Assembly (NCBI GenBank): GCA_003427395.1
Contig: BFEA01000483.1
Location: 116,727-159,149 of the forward strand
Length of the DNA: 42,423 nt
From: Chara braunii
Taxonomy: Eukaryota; Streptophyta; Charophyceae; Charales; Characeae
Direction of reading: 5' to 3'
A program made the translations under genes and the position numbers. Positions 19,550 to 29,172 of this stretch are shown here, in pieces. Every line of letters begins with the position of its first letter. Within the stretch, counting starts at the first letter, position 1. The notes below the pieces were generated by a model. That model worked only from the letters and a program-made list of their open reading frames with translations, had not been told where the DNA came from and did not search any database.

Positions 19550-21170
19550 AAAACCACTAAAAGCAAGATTGATTTTTTGCATACTAAGCAAGAAATCACA
19601 TATTTTAAGGACGTTGGGCTCTCGAGCGCAGCGCTACCAGGAGCGCTGCGCCCGGTCCGGCTGGGTGTACAACATTCAAAGTTGGCGTTTTTCATGAAAC
19701 GCGGGTTTCACACCATGGCGACTTAGCTTGCAGGAAGGTGGGAGTGGCCGAAGGGCGAGAGAGTGCGGTATGATGCGGTGGTGATCGTGGTGGTGACTCT
19801 GTTCCTGGTGCTGTCGAGGGAGAGGGTTGTGTTGGGCTTTCCTCTTGTCATGGTTAACATACCTGTTTTGGAGGATGTGGTGTTTCACATGAGCAGTTTC
19901 TTGTCATCTTGTTGAGGAGCTGAGAGCTTGCAGTGGCAGTGGCCCGTGGGGTAGTGATGGGCATTTTTTCCACTCCCGAGACTGTCTGTAACGGGCTGTT
20001 GGCAGGCTCAACAGTTTTGGGTTCACAATGTGGCACGATTCCCCCACGACGGTGAGTTGTGGTCGCGGTCCAAAGATCTCCATCGTTTGACCTTACGCTG
20101 AGATGGTTGGGTGTAAGTCCGTGTGACCATGATGCGGTCGAGATGCCTTGGGCCGATGAGAGGGGACGTGAGGTCTGGAGGAGGAAGGGATGCATTTGTT
20201 TTGGTATCGTAAGTGTTGGGTGGGGCAGTACGCTTAGATGGTCGACTTGCTGGACGACTCGAAAAGCTTTCATGAAGATAGTGACTATAGGTTTGTCAAT
20301 GGTTGTGTCGAGTGGTTTTCTGTAATTTTGAAAGGTGTTTCATGATTGTTTTTCATAAGCGCTATCAAAATCTGATCTATGATTGGTGATTCATTGGAGT
20401 TTGTCCGTAGGTAGTTTTCTGAGCAATTGCTCGTGAAGTAATATCTGAATAGTGCTCGTAACTTGATGTTCATAATTAAGCTCGTAATTACTAATTTTCG
20501 GATAAATCATCTTAAGGTTTTAACATGTAAAATTGAAATTTACTTCGCAGATGATCTTCCTATTCCGAGGTTCGAAAGTTAGATCTCAATTCTGATGCCT
20601 AAATACTTTGTTCTAATGTTTACTTGTCTAATTGAAATTTTCTGATCTCTTCTGATCTTAATTCCCTATTTCCTTTTGGGGGAATACTGCTGAAGTAATT
20701 TTCAATGGTATTTTTGAACTATTCTCAAATTATCTTGGTTTTAGGCGTAATTTGGTTTCTGATGGTGATTGTGTCTTGAACGTGGGCTCTGTGGGATAGC
20801 CAAGTGGAGCATCTTGTTGAGTTTTGGGGGACTTGTCTGAAGTAAGGGCCAAAGGCCATGAAATAATTTTTCGCAAGGACGGAGAGGGGGGTGGAATAGG
20901 GGGCATTATAGGGCTGTTGGATGGGTACCGGCTAGGGGGAGCTCGCGTTGGGTAGTTTAGGTTGTCTGGCGGGTACCGACGGATGAGAGCGAACTCTGGC
21001 GTAATTGGCGTTGGATAGTGCTGGTTCACCTCCTTGAGGACGGAGGGTGGTGAGAAGAGGTCAGCTATGGATGATGTTGGTCTGTTCAGTACTGTCTTTG
21101 AGTAGTAATGTCGCGATATAGGGAGGGCTAGGAGTTGCTCTATGTTTAGGAAGCTGGAATGACTAATATA
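19550..21170. other. non-coding, no gene recognised
   Basis: After the LINE stop comes a GC-rich perfect hairpin (19626-19651), then G/T-rich DNA to about 20,320 and AT-rich DNA to about 20,740. Minus-strand frames such as 19854-20273 and 20730-21029 are Pro/Ser/Thr-rich and show no domain. Nothing here is firm enough to call a gene. Confidence 0.5.
19626..19651. other. perfect GC-rich hairpin
   Basis: GCGCAGCGCT and AGCGCTGCGC form a 10-bp perfect stem around a 6-base loop, about 80 bp after the LINE-A stop codon. It could be a terminal structure of the LINE RNA or the relic of a small inverted-repeat element. Confidence 0.6.
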
Positions 21171-21172
21171 GC

Positions 21173-21310
21173 ATAGTATTCAATTTTTTAGTTCTTCATA
21201 AAAAAAAATCCTTTTTTTTTTTTTTTTTTTTTTTAAGATTCTAAGCCGAAGCTCATAGTATTCAAATTTTTAGTTCTTCATCAAAAAAAAGATTCTTAGT
21301 CGAAGCCGGG
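21173..21310. repeat. ~75-bp tandem duplication with poly-T
   Basis: The phrase CATAGTATTCAA, then TTTTTAGTTCTTCAT, an A-run, then AAGATTCT(A/T)AG(C/T)CGAAGC occurs twice (about 21173-21252 and 21256-21308). A long T-run is inserted in the first copy. Confidence 0.7.
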
Positions 21311-21356
21311 TAATGGCCCCGGCACCTCATATGTTGTGTCATAATTCATGTGGGAC

Positions 21357-21431
21357 GCTGGACTCGGTTTCCAGCACGTGCAGCTCCCCACGAATAGATT
21401 GGAGCAAATTGTCCCAAAAAAAAAAGAAAAA
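21357..21431 (+). mobile_element. hairpin retroposon tail, copy a (short form)
   Basis: Stem-loop 1 (GCTGGA-N7-TCCAGC, here with one mismatch) is at 21357-21375. It is followed by CACGTGCA and stem-loop 2 (GCTCC ... GGAGC, 21383-21405), then an A-rich tail at 21415-21431. The same succession occurs elsewhere in the window on both strands. Hairpins next to poly(A) suggest the 3' end of a reverse-transcribed RNA. Confidence 0.7.
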
Positions 21432-21800
21432 GGACGGAGACTGAAATTCTTGTGAGGGCAAGGGATTTTAGGGTGATGATGGTGCTCGGCCCCTGCTGAG
21501 ATGAGGTCATCCGGAGTCCTCTACAAGGATGGAGTTTGGGAGGATGGATGAGATTGGAATGGAGGAAGTTGGTGGCGGATGCAATTTGCGCCCACTATCT
21601 CGGCAGGGCACTGGCCATTACCTTCACCTGGATCAACTTGAGATTCTTCCTTTCGATGAAGGAGGCAGGATTGTTCTGCTTCATGTTTTTCTAAATTTGA
21701 CCTATCCTGGTTAGCTCGGACTATGCATCTTTCAGAGATTGGAGCTATGCTGGTTGGGCGAGAACACATTCAGAGTAATTTGTAGGGGCGTTATCCCAAC

Positions 21801-23330
21801 TTACCCTGTTGTGTAGGGGTCACACAGACGGGGGTGAGTGCCAAGTGGTTGAGAGGGCGGAGATGGTGGGATACTACACGTTCTGCTGATAAAGGGGCTA
21901 GCTGGCAGGATAGAGCTAGGGAATAACTGCGGTAGAGATGGTGGCTCTACTGTAATAAGTCTTGTTGGAGTAAGGTAAGGGGGTTGAAGGGGAGTCGAGT
22001 GCGTTGAGTTGAGTGAGCATAGGTAAGATGGAATCCCGACGGAAGTGGTGCTTGGTGGTCCATCTGATGGTTTTGCTGATGTTGTCATTGCCAATGGCCT
22101 GCCATTGATCGAGGCCAGAATAACGCTGGTCGGTGCTGGGGTTGGGTCGTGCTGCCTTGTAACCTGAGCAAGGCGGGGGCATGAGGCCTGGTAGAGAGAT
22201 CTGGGGAATTATCGAGGGCGGTTCATTGGCCGTTTGTGGGCTGTTACCAAGACAACACTGGTCGGAGCTGGGGCAGGTCGCTCTGTCCTGTGACCTAGCA
22301 GATGAGGGTGTTCTGAGGCAGGTCCCGCTGCCTCGTAATCTGGCAGATGGGGGTGTGAGGCCTGGTTAAGGCTTGGTAACGAGGTAGGATGTTAGGGAGG
22401 CTGAGGGTTTGGGCCACTGAGTTGCATCCGAGTTAGGTTCTGGGTTACAGGCTCCTGAGTGACTTAAGTTGTTAATAAGTTTTGTGGTTCTACTCATTAG
22501 GCCATTTGAATCTAGTTTTGCATAGATATGTGGATTTTCCCATTAGCCCCTTCGAGGCTGTTTTATGACTACTTATAAAAAAGAATTCTTGTGAGCCCTT
22601 TACATGCAACTGAGACTTGAATAGATGTTGGGAGTTTCCATGGGGAGAGAGGATGGTTTTTCCCTCCCTTCCCCTCTTCTTGTGGGATTATTAGGCGCTG
22701 AAATATGCATCTGATTTTTCCGAATTGCTTATTTCTCGAATTTCCAATCCAAAAATTCTTCAAAGTTTGGTGCTAGTGGCAGGGGGTTGTGGTGGTTGCG
22801 ATGGTGGGAGATAACACGCTCTGCGGCGAAGGGGCTACCCTGTGGGGTGGAAATAGGGTACAACACCAGTGAAGACGGTGGCTTCATCGAGATAAGACTT
22901 GCCAGAGAAGGGTTGAGAGGGTTGTTCTGTGGGATACCTGCAACCAGCGCCTGAAGGAGCTGGATGATCGGAGTCACAACTATGACGCTGATTGGTGGTT
23001 TGTCTGGTAACTGTTGAAGTCCTGGGTCCCGGTGGTTTGTGAATAGATGAGGTCACGAGGCCTGAACGACGCTGGTTGGTGTTGGGGCTTGGTCGCACTG
23101 CCCTGTGATTCGAGTTGTACGAGGGCATGAGACCCGGTAGAGAGATCTGGGGAGTTGTCGAGGGTGGAAGGCACTCTAGTGTCTCTTGGTGAGCTGGTAC
23201 CTAGTCGATGCTGGCCGGAGCCGGGGCGGGTTGTTTTGCCCTGTAGCCTAGCCGGTAGGGGTCTTCCGGGGTGGGTTGTGCCACCCTGTAACCTAGCAGT
23301 TGGGGGCGTGAGGCCTGGTAGAGACTGGGT
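21801..23330. repeat. diverged direct duplication (~560-bp units)
   Basis: Two G/T-rich segments, about 21801-22380 and 22760-23330, share ordered phrases: GGTGGGATACTACACGTTCTGC-like starts, GGTAGAGAGATCTGGGGA(A/G)TT, GGTCGGAGCTGGGGC versus GGCCGGAGCCGGGGC, and GGGGGYGTGAGGCCTGGT. Within each half the CCTAGCAG and GGCCTGGT phrases recur as an inner repeat. The longest minus frames are Pro/Ser/Thr-rich and have no domain. Confidence 0.7.
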
Positions 23331-23420
23331 ATCAAGATATAGGGTTGAGGCAGGTAGGGTTGGGCTGCTGAAAGGCTCTAAGGCAGGTGGCTTTCGGTCT
23401 GAATGCTCCTTGGATCGATG

Positions 23421-23452
<32 letters not shown>

Positions 23453-23485
23453 TAGCACGTGCTGGGAACTGGGCCCAGCGTCCCT
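23421..23485 (-). mobile_element. hairpin retroposon tail, copy b (minus strand, truncated)
   Basis: On the minus strand GGGACGCTGGGCCCAGTTCC with its complementary CAGC half (stem-loop 23461-23479) is followed by ACGTGCTACTT. A poly(A) tail follows, seen as a 29-base T run at 23421-23449. The second stem-loop is lost. Confidence 0.7.
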
Positions 23486-23502
23486 TATAATGGAAATACA
23501 TT

Positions 23503-23640
23503 CATGATTGATGATCATTGATGATCATTGATGATCATTGATGATAATTAAGGATGATTGAGGATCATTTAGGATGATATAGGATGATTCAGGATGATAG
23601 AGTGGATGATTGAGATCATGAAATAGAGATAGATGATGAC
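23503..23640. repeat. TGATGATCAT-type minisatellite
   Basis: Degenerate 10- to 12-bp units (TGATGATCAT, AGGATGATT) run for about 140 bp. Confidence 0.85.
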
Positions 23641-25367
23641 TAATCAGAATGATTGTCTAGCCAACACTCAAATACTATCCTATCCCTAAATTCCTGTATC
23701 CATTCCAACCAACTAATCACACTGAGCATGTGTTGTGCACCAATCAGACCTCTTCCTGGTCTCACACCCCATTCTGGCTCGGTTACAGGCAGCGCTACCC
23801 ACCCCATCTCCGACCATCGTCGGCAAGATTGTAGCCATTAGTCAAGTTTGCAGATCACCTTCCTCCCTCGGCAATCCCAAACCTTTATACAAAGCCTCAA
23901 GCTCCTACTAAAGCAGGTTACAGGGCACCGCCCCATCGCCGGCCAGCGTCGTTCTAGCGCCAACTCAACCTGGCCATTACACAAAAAGGCTCAATTAGGA
24001 AATTAGCTAAGCTAGAATGCCAACTAGAAATCTAGGATCTGATAATATCAGAATCCTGATAAAAAACCTTTCTGATGATGAAATTTGACCCGTACCTTGA
24101 GATGATCACTAAATTGTTGGATAATAATGAGGATGCTGATGACTATTCCTCTCCACCCCTCCCCCTCCTCCATGTGCTCTCCTCCTCTCCCCTCGTTTCT
24201 TGTTCTCCTGTTCTCCTCTCGCTGCCTCCACTGATCTGAACCCCACTATCAATATGAAGTTCCTATCAGCCCCAATGAGAGAGATATCCTCCCCATTCCC
24301 TTCTGCCTTGAAGTAACCAGTTCCCCCAAAAGGTGTACCTCAAATCTGACACTCTGACCTAGTCTGCCTCCGCCAGGATATAATGTGCCCCCAGACATAT
24401 CTCCCATCCCCAGCCCAGGTCAGCTCCCATCATCTGCGTCTACTCCCTAGAGGGAAATCACCTCCCACCTTGTGTTACCCCTGCGGAGTAGCGCTCCCTT
24501 CCTGACCGACCTACCTACCAACTAGACCATAACCTATCTGGGCGAAGAGAATATAACCACCAACACAGAGATATCTACTGATTGATGAAAAAACGAATAA
24601 AGAAACTTCGATGATGATGATGATGATGATGATGAAATAAAATAGGCGAGAAATAAACAAGGAACGTTTGAACTTGCGATACCCTAATGACACCGGTGTG
24701 GAAAATTGACAGCTCACTATTGCTATAATGATAAAAGAAGATGACAGTGATTAGTAGGAAGATAATGGCCAATGAAAATGATGACCCATTGACCCATAAT
24801 GAAGAATTATGAATTGATACACTTTAGTATGAACGACTCCGGATGATGATTCCCCGCAGAGATGACAATGATGATAATCTTGATGGTCTTGATGGATAAC
24901 CTGCACAAGAGAAACAATAAAAAAAAACAAAAATGAGCAGCTCCCTTGATGATGACTCCTTGATGATCTTCCACCTGAGAATGCGGGCCAGCGCTGTGAT
25001 GACGTAGACAAGCGAAGTCCAAGCACTTCGGTCTCCATGGGGCGAACTCCACTTTCTTCCACTGACATTGGCATTGCACCAACTCGCTTGAGCATTACAG
25101 CCTCCTAAAGGGGCGTTAGCTGTGGAGTACTTTGTGTGGAAGTCACAGAGAGACTGTTCAAGCAGCCGCCACCACCACTACTCTCCCCTCGCCACTGTGA
25201 CTTAGACCAGATGCCTCGTCAGCCCGTGACGTGGCTTGGCCTAGTGCCTCTGGTTTCCACGCGTGCATTAAGCGCTCACTCTGACCACTTCACCACTTCT
25301 GTCGTATGCCACTCACTCAGCTTTTGGGTGCTCATGCCGCATCGGCACTCGCATCTCCCACAAGCAG
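23641..25367. other. non-coding, no gene recognised
   Basis: Mixed-composition DNA contains only short frames. A (GAT)n microsatellite lies at 24609-24634, and ATGATGA-rich degenerate repeats continue to about 24960. No domain, RNA gene or element end is identified. Confidence 0.5.
24609..24634. repeat. (GAT)n microsatellite
   Basis: About nine uninterrupted GAT/ATG trinucleotides. Confidence 0.95.
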
Positions 25368-25542
25368 CCAGCAACCCGCCGCGTGCAAGCCACCAGCGCC
25401 TCGCCACATGTGAAAAGCCAGCACCGCGCTACTCTCTTGTGACCAGCGCCTCGCCACCTGTAGGAAGCCAGTGCCTCGTCGCCTGCTAGCAGCCAGCACC
25501 TCGCCGTCCATCCGTGGCCAGCGCCTCGCCACTTCCACGCCG
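25368..25542. repeat. 25-bp minisatellite, seven units
   Basis: The phrase CCAGC(G/A)CCTCGCCAC and variants recurs exactly every 25 bp, at 25368, 25393, 25418, 25443, 25468, 25493 and 25518. The minus frame gives an 8.3-residue periodic Arg/Trp-rich peptide. Because 25 is not a multiple of three, coding is unlikely. Confidence 0.9.
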
Positions 25543-25741
25543 CCTTTGTCGCGCCACTTGCTTGCTGCCATAGCAACATCGTAGGCGCACACACCATGCA
25601 GCGCTAAGTCACGCTCTCGCTCGCGATGGCCTAGCAACATGCGTACCTGATAGGGGTCCTTGGATCGATGGTTTGGGGTTAGAGAAATTCAATGTTCTTG
25701 TGTAGATCGCATAGTTATCATTCTTAGCCCCGAAGCCGTTT

Positions 25742-25822
25742 GTTGGGCCCGGTTCCCAGCACGTGCCACTCCCCACGAATAGATTGGAGCATGTCGTTTT
25801 TGATAATAATAAAAAAAAAAAA
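25742..25822 (+). mobile_element. hairpin retroposon tail, copy c (short form)
   Basis: GTTGGG-N7-CCCAGC (25742-25760, one mismatch in the stem) is followed by ACGTGC and an ACTCC ... GGAGC second loop (25768-25790). A TAATAATA spacer and poly(A) to about 25822 follow. It shares the CCCCACGAATAGATTGGAGC phrase with copy a. Confidence 0.75.
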
Positions 25823-26076
25823 GGCAAGAAATCACATTCAAAATTAAACAGTTCTGCAACAACTGCCTGGGGGGAAACACAGGGGGTTGGGTTGCAAGGG
25901 TGGAATGGGCAGGGGAGGGGAGTGAGGGGGAGCAGGAGTAGCTCAACAGGGACTACAAGCTTTGCTTCAATAACTGGACAGAAGTCGACCCCTTAATCCC
26001 ACTGTGTCCCCCATCCGAATTTCCCAACCCATTCCCCCCACCTCCCCGGTCCTTGGTAGATAGGCAGTGGTTTGGT

Positions 26077-26079
26077 TTA
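26077..26079. other. left TTA target-site duplication of Harbinger-type element
   Basis: TTA immediately before the left terminal inverted repeat, matched by TTA at 35657-35659 after the right one. A 3-bp TWA duplication is the signature of PIF/Harbinger insertion. Confidence 0.75.
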
Positions 26080-26104
26080 GGGTTGGACCCCACAGTCGCG
26101 CGGA
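26080..26104. repeat. left terminal inverted repeat of Harbinger element
   Basis: 25 bp, 23 of which match the reverse complement of 35632-35656. The first 16 (GGGTTGGACCCCACAG) are identical. Confidence 0.85.
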
Positions 26105-26449
26105 AAGAATTATTGTTTCCAAAACCGCTTTGGCAAGACCCCACACCGAGCGGATTCGGTGTTTGGAAACATAGGAGGAGTGTTTCCACTCTGCCCGCGG
26201 GCCCTTGGTACCCCCTGGCGACAGCACTTCCCGGTGGGGACGGAAGGGCAGGGGGGGCGTATGTCCTCCGACGCCGACAGAGGGTTGGGGACGGCGTTCG
26301 TGGGCGGACTCCCCGTGGTCCAAGCAGGTGAACCACAGCCGTGAGCGGACAAGAAGTGTGTGTCACACAAGAGGAAGGCGTCCCCGTTGTCTTTTTTTTT
26401 TTTTTTTTTTTGGTGGGGTTACCGAGAACGACCCGTCATAGGCCGATGA

Positions 26450-26608
26450 ATGGTCCAACATCTTGCGTTGGGGTCATCCAGGCTCCCTTCCCGCTGCAGG
26501 TACGGTTGCAGGGGGTCGTCCAGGCTCGTTTGGGAGGTGAAGGCGGCGGAAAAAAAAGGGCAAACAAAACAAAAAAAAAGGCGCGCGTCGGCTCATAATG
26601 GAGACGTC

Positions 26609-26644
<36 letters not shown>

Positions 26645-26818
26645 ATCAACAATATCATCTACAACAGCAACAATAAAAATGATGGTGCGCAGGGATTGGG
26701 ATTGGGCGAAATGGGCAAATGGGGTGTGAAGGATGACAGTAACCTCGACAATGATGGCGAGAACAACAAAGAAGACAATGCCAACAACAACAACAACAAC
26801 CACAACAACAACAACAGC

Positions 26819-26855
<37 letters not shown>

Positions 26856-26870
26856 GCAACAACAACAATG

Positions 26871-26909
<39 letters not shown>

Positions 26910-27055
26910 GCAACAACAACAACAACAACCTGATGGAGGGTACGACAACCACGGGAACAGCGGGGAAGAGAGTGGTGATGGGGGGGGGGGGCGTCCACCG
27001 CTGCAGCATGACGGGAGTGATAGTGCAGGTGAACGCGGAAGACAATGGAGACGTC

Positions 27056-27090
<35 letters not shown>

Positions 27091-27265
27091 CTACAACAAC
27101 AACAACAACTACAGCAACAACAACAAAAACGATGGTGCACAGGGATTGGGTTTGCATGAAATGGGCGAAGGGGGTGTGAAGGATGACAACAACATCAATA
27201 ACGATGGCGAGAACAATAACGACAACAACGCCAACAACAACAACAACAACAACACCAACAACACC

Positions 27266-27321
<56 letters not shown>

Positions 27322-27751
27322 AAGCAACATGATCAACAACAATCGAAACGATGGAGGCAACGACAACCACGGGAACAGTGGGGAAGAGAGGGGAGGACGA
27401 TACAACAACGATAACTATAATGGTAGTCTCAACGTCGGATTCAGCATTGATAGCGGAGATTGTGTCAGTAGCATGCTCAGCAGCAAGGTGAGTGCATCCG
27501 CTTTTATCAGCTGTACAGGGGCAGAGGGGAGGGGATTGGCTGAGGTGGATAGGGGGGATTGGGTTTGGAAGAAATGGATTGATATTTTCCCCCTACCTCA
27601 AACCCTACCATCGCTTGCTCTCCCTTGGCTGGCATCGGATTGCAATAGGATAGTTGAGTCTCCCCGCCCCCTTGGTTGGGTGGGGTTGCCTGGTCCGCCA
27701 CCTCATTGGAGGAGGGGGTGGGTCGTCCCTCAGGTTTTGATTTGCTTCTGA
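26450..27751 (+). CDS. Asn-rich ORF built on (AAC)n repeats
   Basis: This 433-codon open frame is dominated by poly-Asn from AAC trinucleotides, broken by complex segments. It contains a tandem duplication. Each unit holds an (AAC)n block, then DGAQGLGL, a GVKDD segment, ND(G)GEN, a second (AAC)n block, and a TTTGTAG or NDNHGNSGEE phrase (about 26600-27040 and 27045-27400). The last non-repetitive part (NVGFSIDSGDCVSSMLSSK) ends at an excellent splice-donor match AAG|GTGAGT (GT at 27487). A real exon may therefore stop there rather than at 27751. Poly-Asn proteins occur in some protists and algae. It may equally be expanded microsatellite DNA that happens to be open. Confidence 0.35.
26610..27335. 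repeat. (AAC)n trinucleotide arrays
   Basis: Four main AAC/CAA blocks (about 26608-26642, 26780-26928, 27055-27125 and 27233-27325) contain occasional AGC, GAC and ACC variants. On the minus strand they give long poly-Val, poly-Leu and poly-Cys frames, which are artefacts. Confidence 0.95.
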
Positions 27752-27764
27752 CTCTTGGATATTG

Positions 27765-28330
27765 GTACACGATATGGTATAGGGATGCTGGACCCGATTT
27801 CCAGCAGATACAAGTCACATTGCTGCCATACACATTACATCATGATTAGGGTTTCGTCTGATAGGATTGATGTCTCATTTCGTTTGCGAGGCTCTATAGA
27901 TCAGATCGATAGGGACGCTGGACTATTTTTCCAGCACATACATTCACAATATGGCACAAGGACGCTGGACCTGATTTCCAGCAGATATATTTTCATCGTT
28001 TGGATAGGGTCGCTGGGCACATTGCTGTAATACACATTACATCATGATTAGGGTTTCACCTGATAGGATTGATGTCTCGTTTTGTTTGCGAGGTTCTACA
28101 GACAAGATCGATAGGGACGCTGGACTTGTTTTCCAGCGCATACATTCACACCATGGGACAAGGACGCTGAACCTGATTTCCAACAGATATATTTTCATCA
28201 TTTGTATAGGGACGCTGGACACGATTTCCAGCAGGTGTAGCTCCCCACCAATAGATGGAGCCTTCGACGCTGGGGCCTACTTACCAGGGATGCTCTTATC
28301 ACCTCGCTCAGTAGGTTTCCCATATACGAA

Positions 28331-28360
<30 letters not shown>
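27765..28360 (+). mobile_element. hairpin retroposon, copy d (long form with tandem amplification)
   Basis: Two full ~202-bp tandem units are followed by a partial third. Each has paired stem-loops of the form GCTGGA-N7-TCCAGC (intact at 27787-27805, 27917-27935, 27964-27982, 28119-28137 and 28214-28232; degenerate near 28012 and 28165). They share CATTACATCATGATTAGGG and the phrase GATTGATGTCTC. The last hairpin continues into the GCTCC ... GGAGC loop (28240-28261). A third imperfect stem (CCTACT ... AGTAGG, about 28278-28316) and a 27-base poly(A) follow. It is nested in the Harbinger element and retroposon-like, with no coding capacity. Confidence 0.75.
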
Positions 28361-28361
<1 letters not shown>

Positions 28362-29172
28362 TCAAAAATTCAAAATTCGATGGGAGGCAGGGCGGGTTTG
28401 GTGGGCGTTAGGATTTCGAAATGGATTGTACACCACGTGATCGGCAACAGAACAAAAAAAAAACAGAAAACAAGGAAGGGACATCAAGGGTCCATGCAAT
28501 CCTAGCAGCCCTGTCACCGCACTCTCTCCATCGCCGGGCTGCAGGAGCAGCTTGCGGGGCGTACGTTGGACATCAACTGCTTCCACCAATTTGCAATAGT
28601 ACGAGCAACAAAGCCGGCGTGCGCGCCGGTGGTCTGCCGAATGTGGCTGCCCGAGTCCCCGCCATCTGCAGTGAGGTAGGTGGGCACATCGTCATCAGGG
28701 GCGTCCTCCTCTTGCGACGGACGAAGACATCACCTGCAGGTGTGCCACGTTGCAGGCTCCTTGTGCAGTCCGCATCAGCCATTGGCCGGTGTCATCTCCC
28801 GGTTTCCCAGTCTCGGGTTCTGTACCGAGGTGTCCTCCGGCCACGTCAGTTTCTGCCCGCAACCGGTTCAGCAGCGTAAGAGCCGACGACCGTGCACCCA
28901 CGTGTGTCCGCGGCAGTGACGACGGTAGAGGCGTCGGGGATCAACCTGCTTGGAAGCAGAGGTCATATCTGTTGCTGCTGCAGTAGGACAACAAGCTCCG
29001 GAGGTGTCCGTACTCCTTGCATCTTCCTTTATCCGACAATCCTCTTCATGCTAGGGTTGTCGGTCATCCTTGTTATTGCCATCTTCCTAGCCTGTGTTGT
29101 TGTCCTCCTTGCTATCGCCTTTTGCGTCACTTTTTTCGTCCGTTTCGGCGTTTCTCGTAGGGGACGAAGGTC
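28361..29172. other. unassigned region upstream of the Myb-like gene
   Basis: Frames on both strands are open for 70-150 codons, but none shows a domain. One (28892-29341 plus) has a hydrophobic stretch that could be a membrane helix (IFLYPTILFMLGLSVILVIA), yet it overlaps the Myb-like frame. The region would hold the promoter of the Myb-like gene if that gene starts at 29173 or 29215. Confidence 0.45.

Noticed and set aside
25313-25640. Periodic Arg/Trp-rich minus-strand protein
   Set aside because: It is produced by the 25-bp minisatellite, whose period is not a multiple of three.
26474-27370. Long minus-strand poly-Val, poly-Leu and poly-Cys frames
   Set aside because: They are complements of (AAC)n arrays; homopolymer peptides from microsatellite DNA with no other coding signal.
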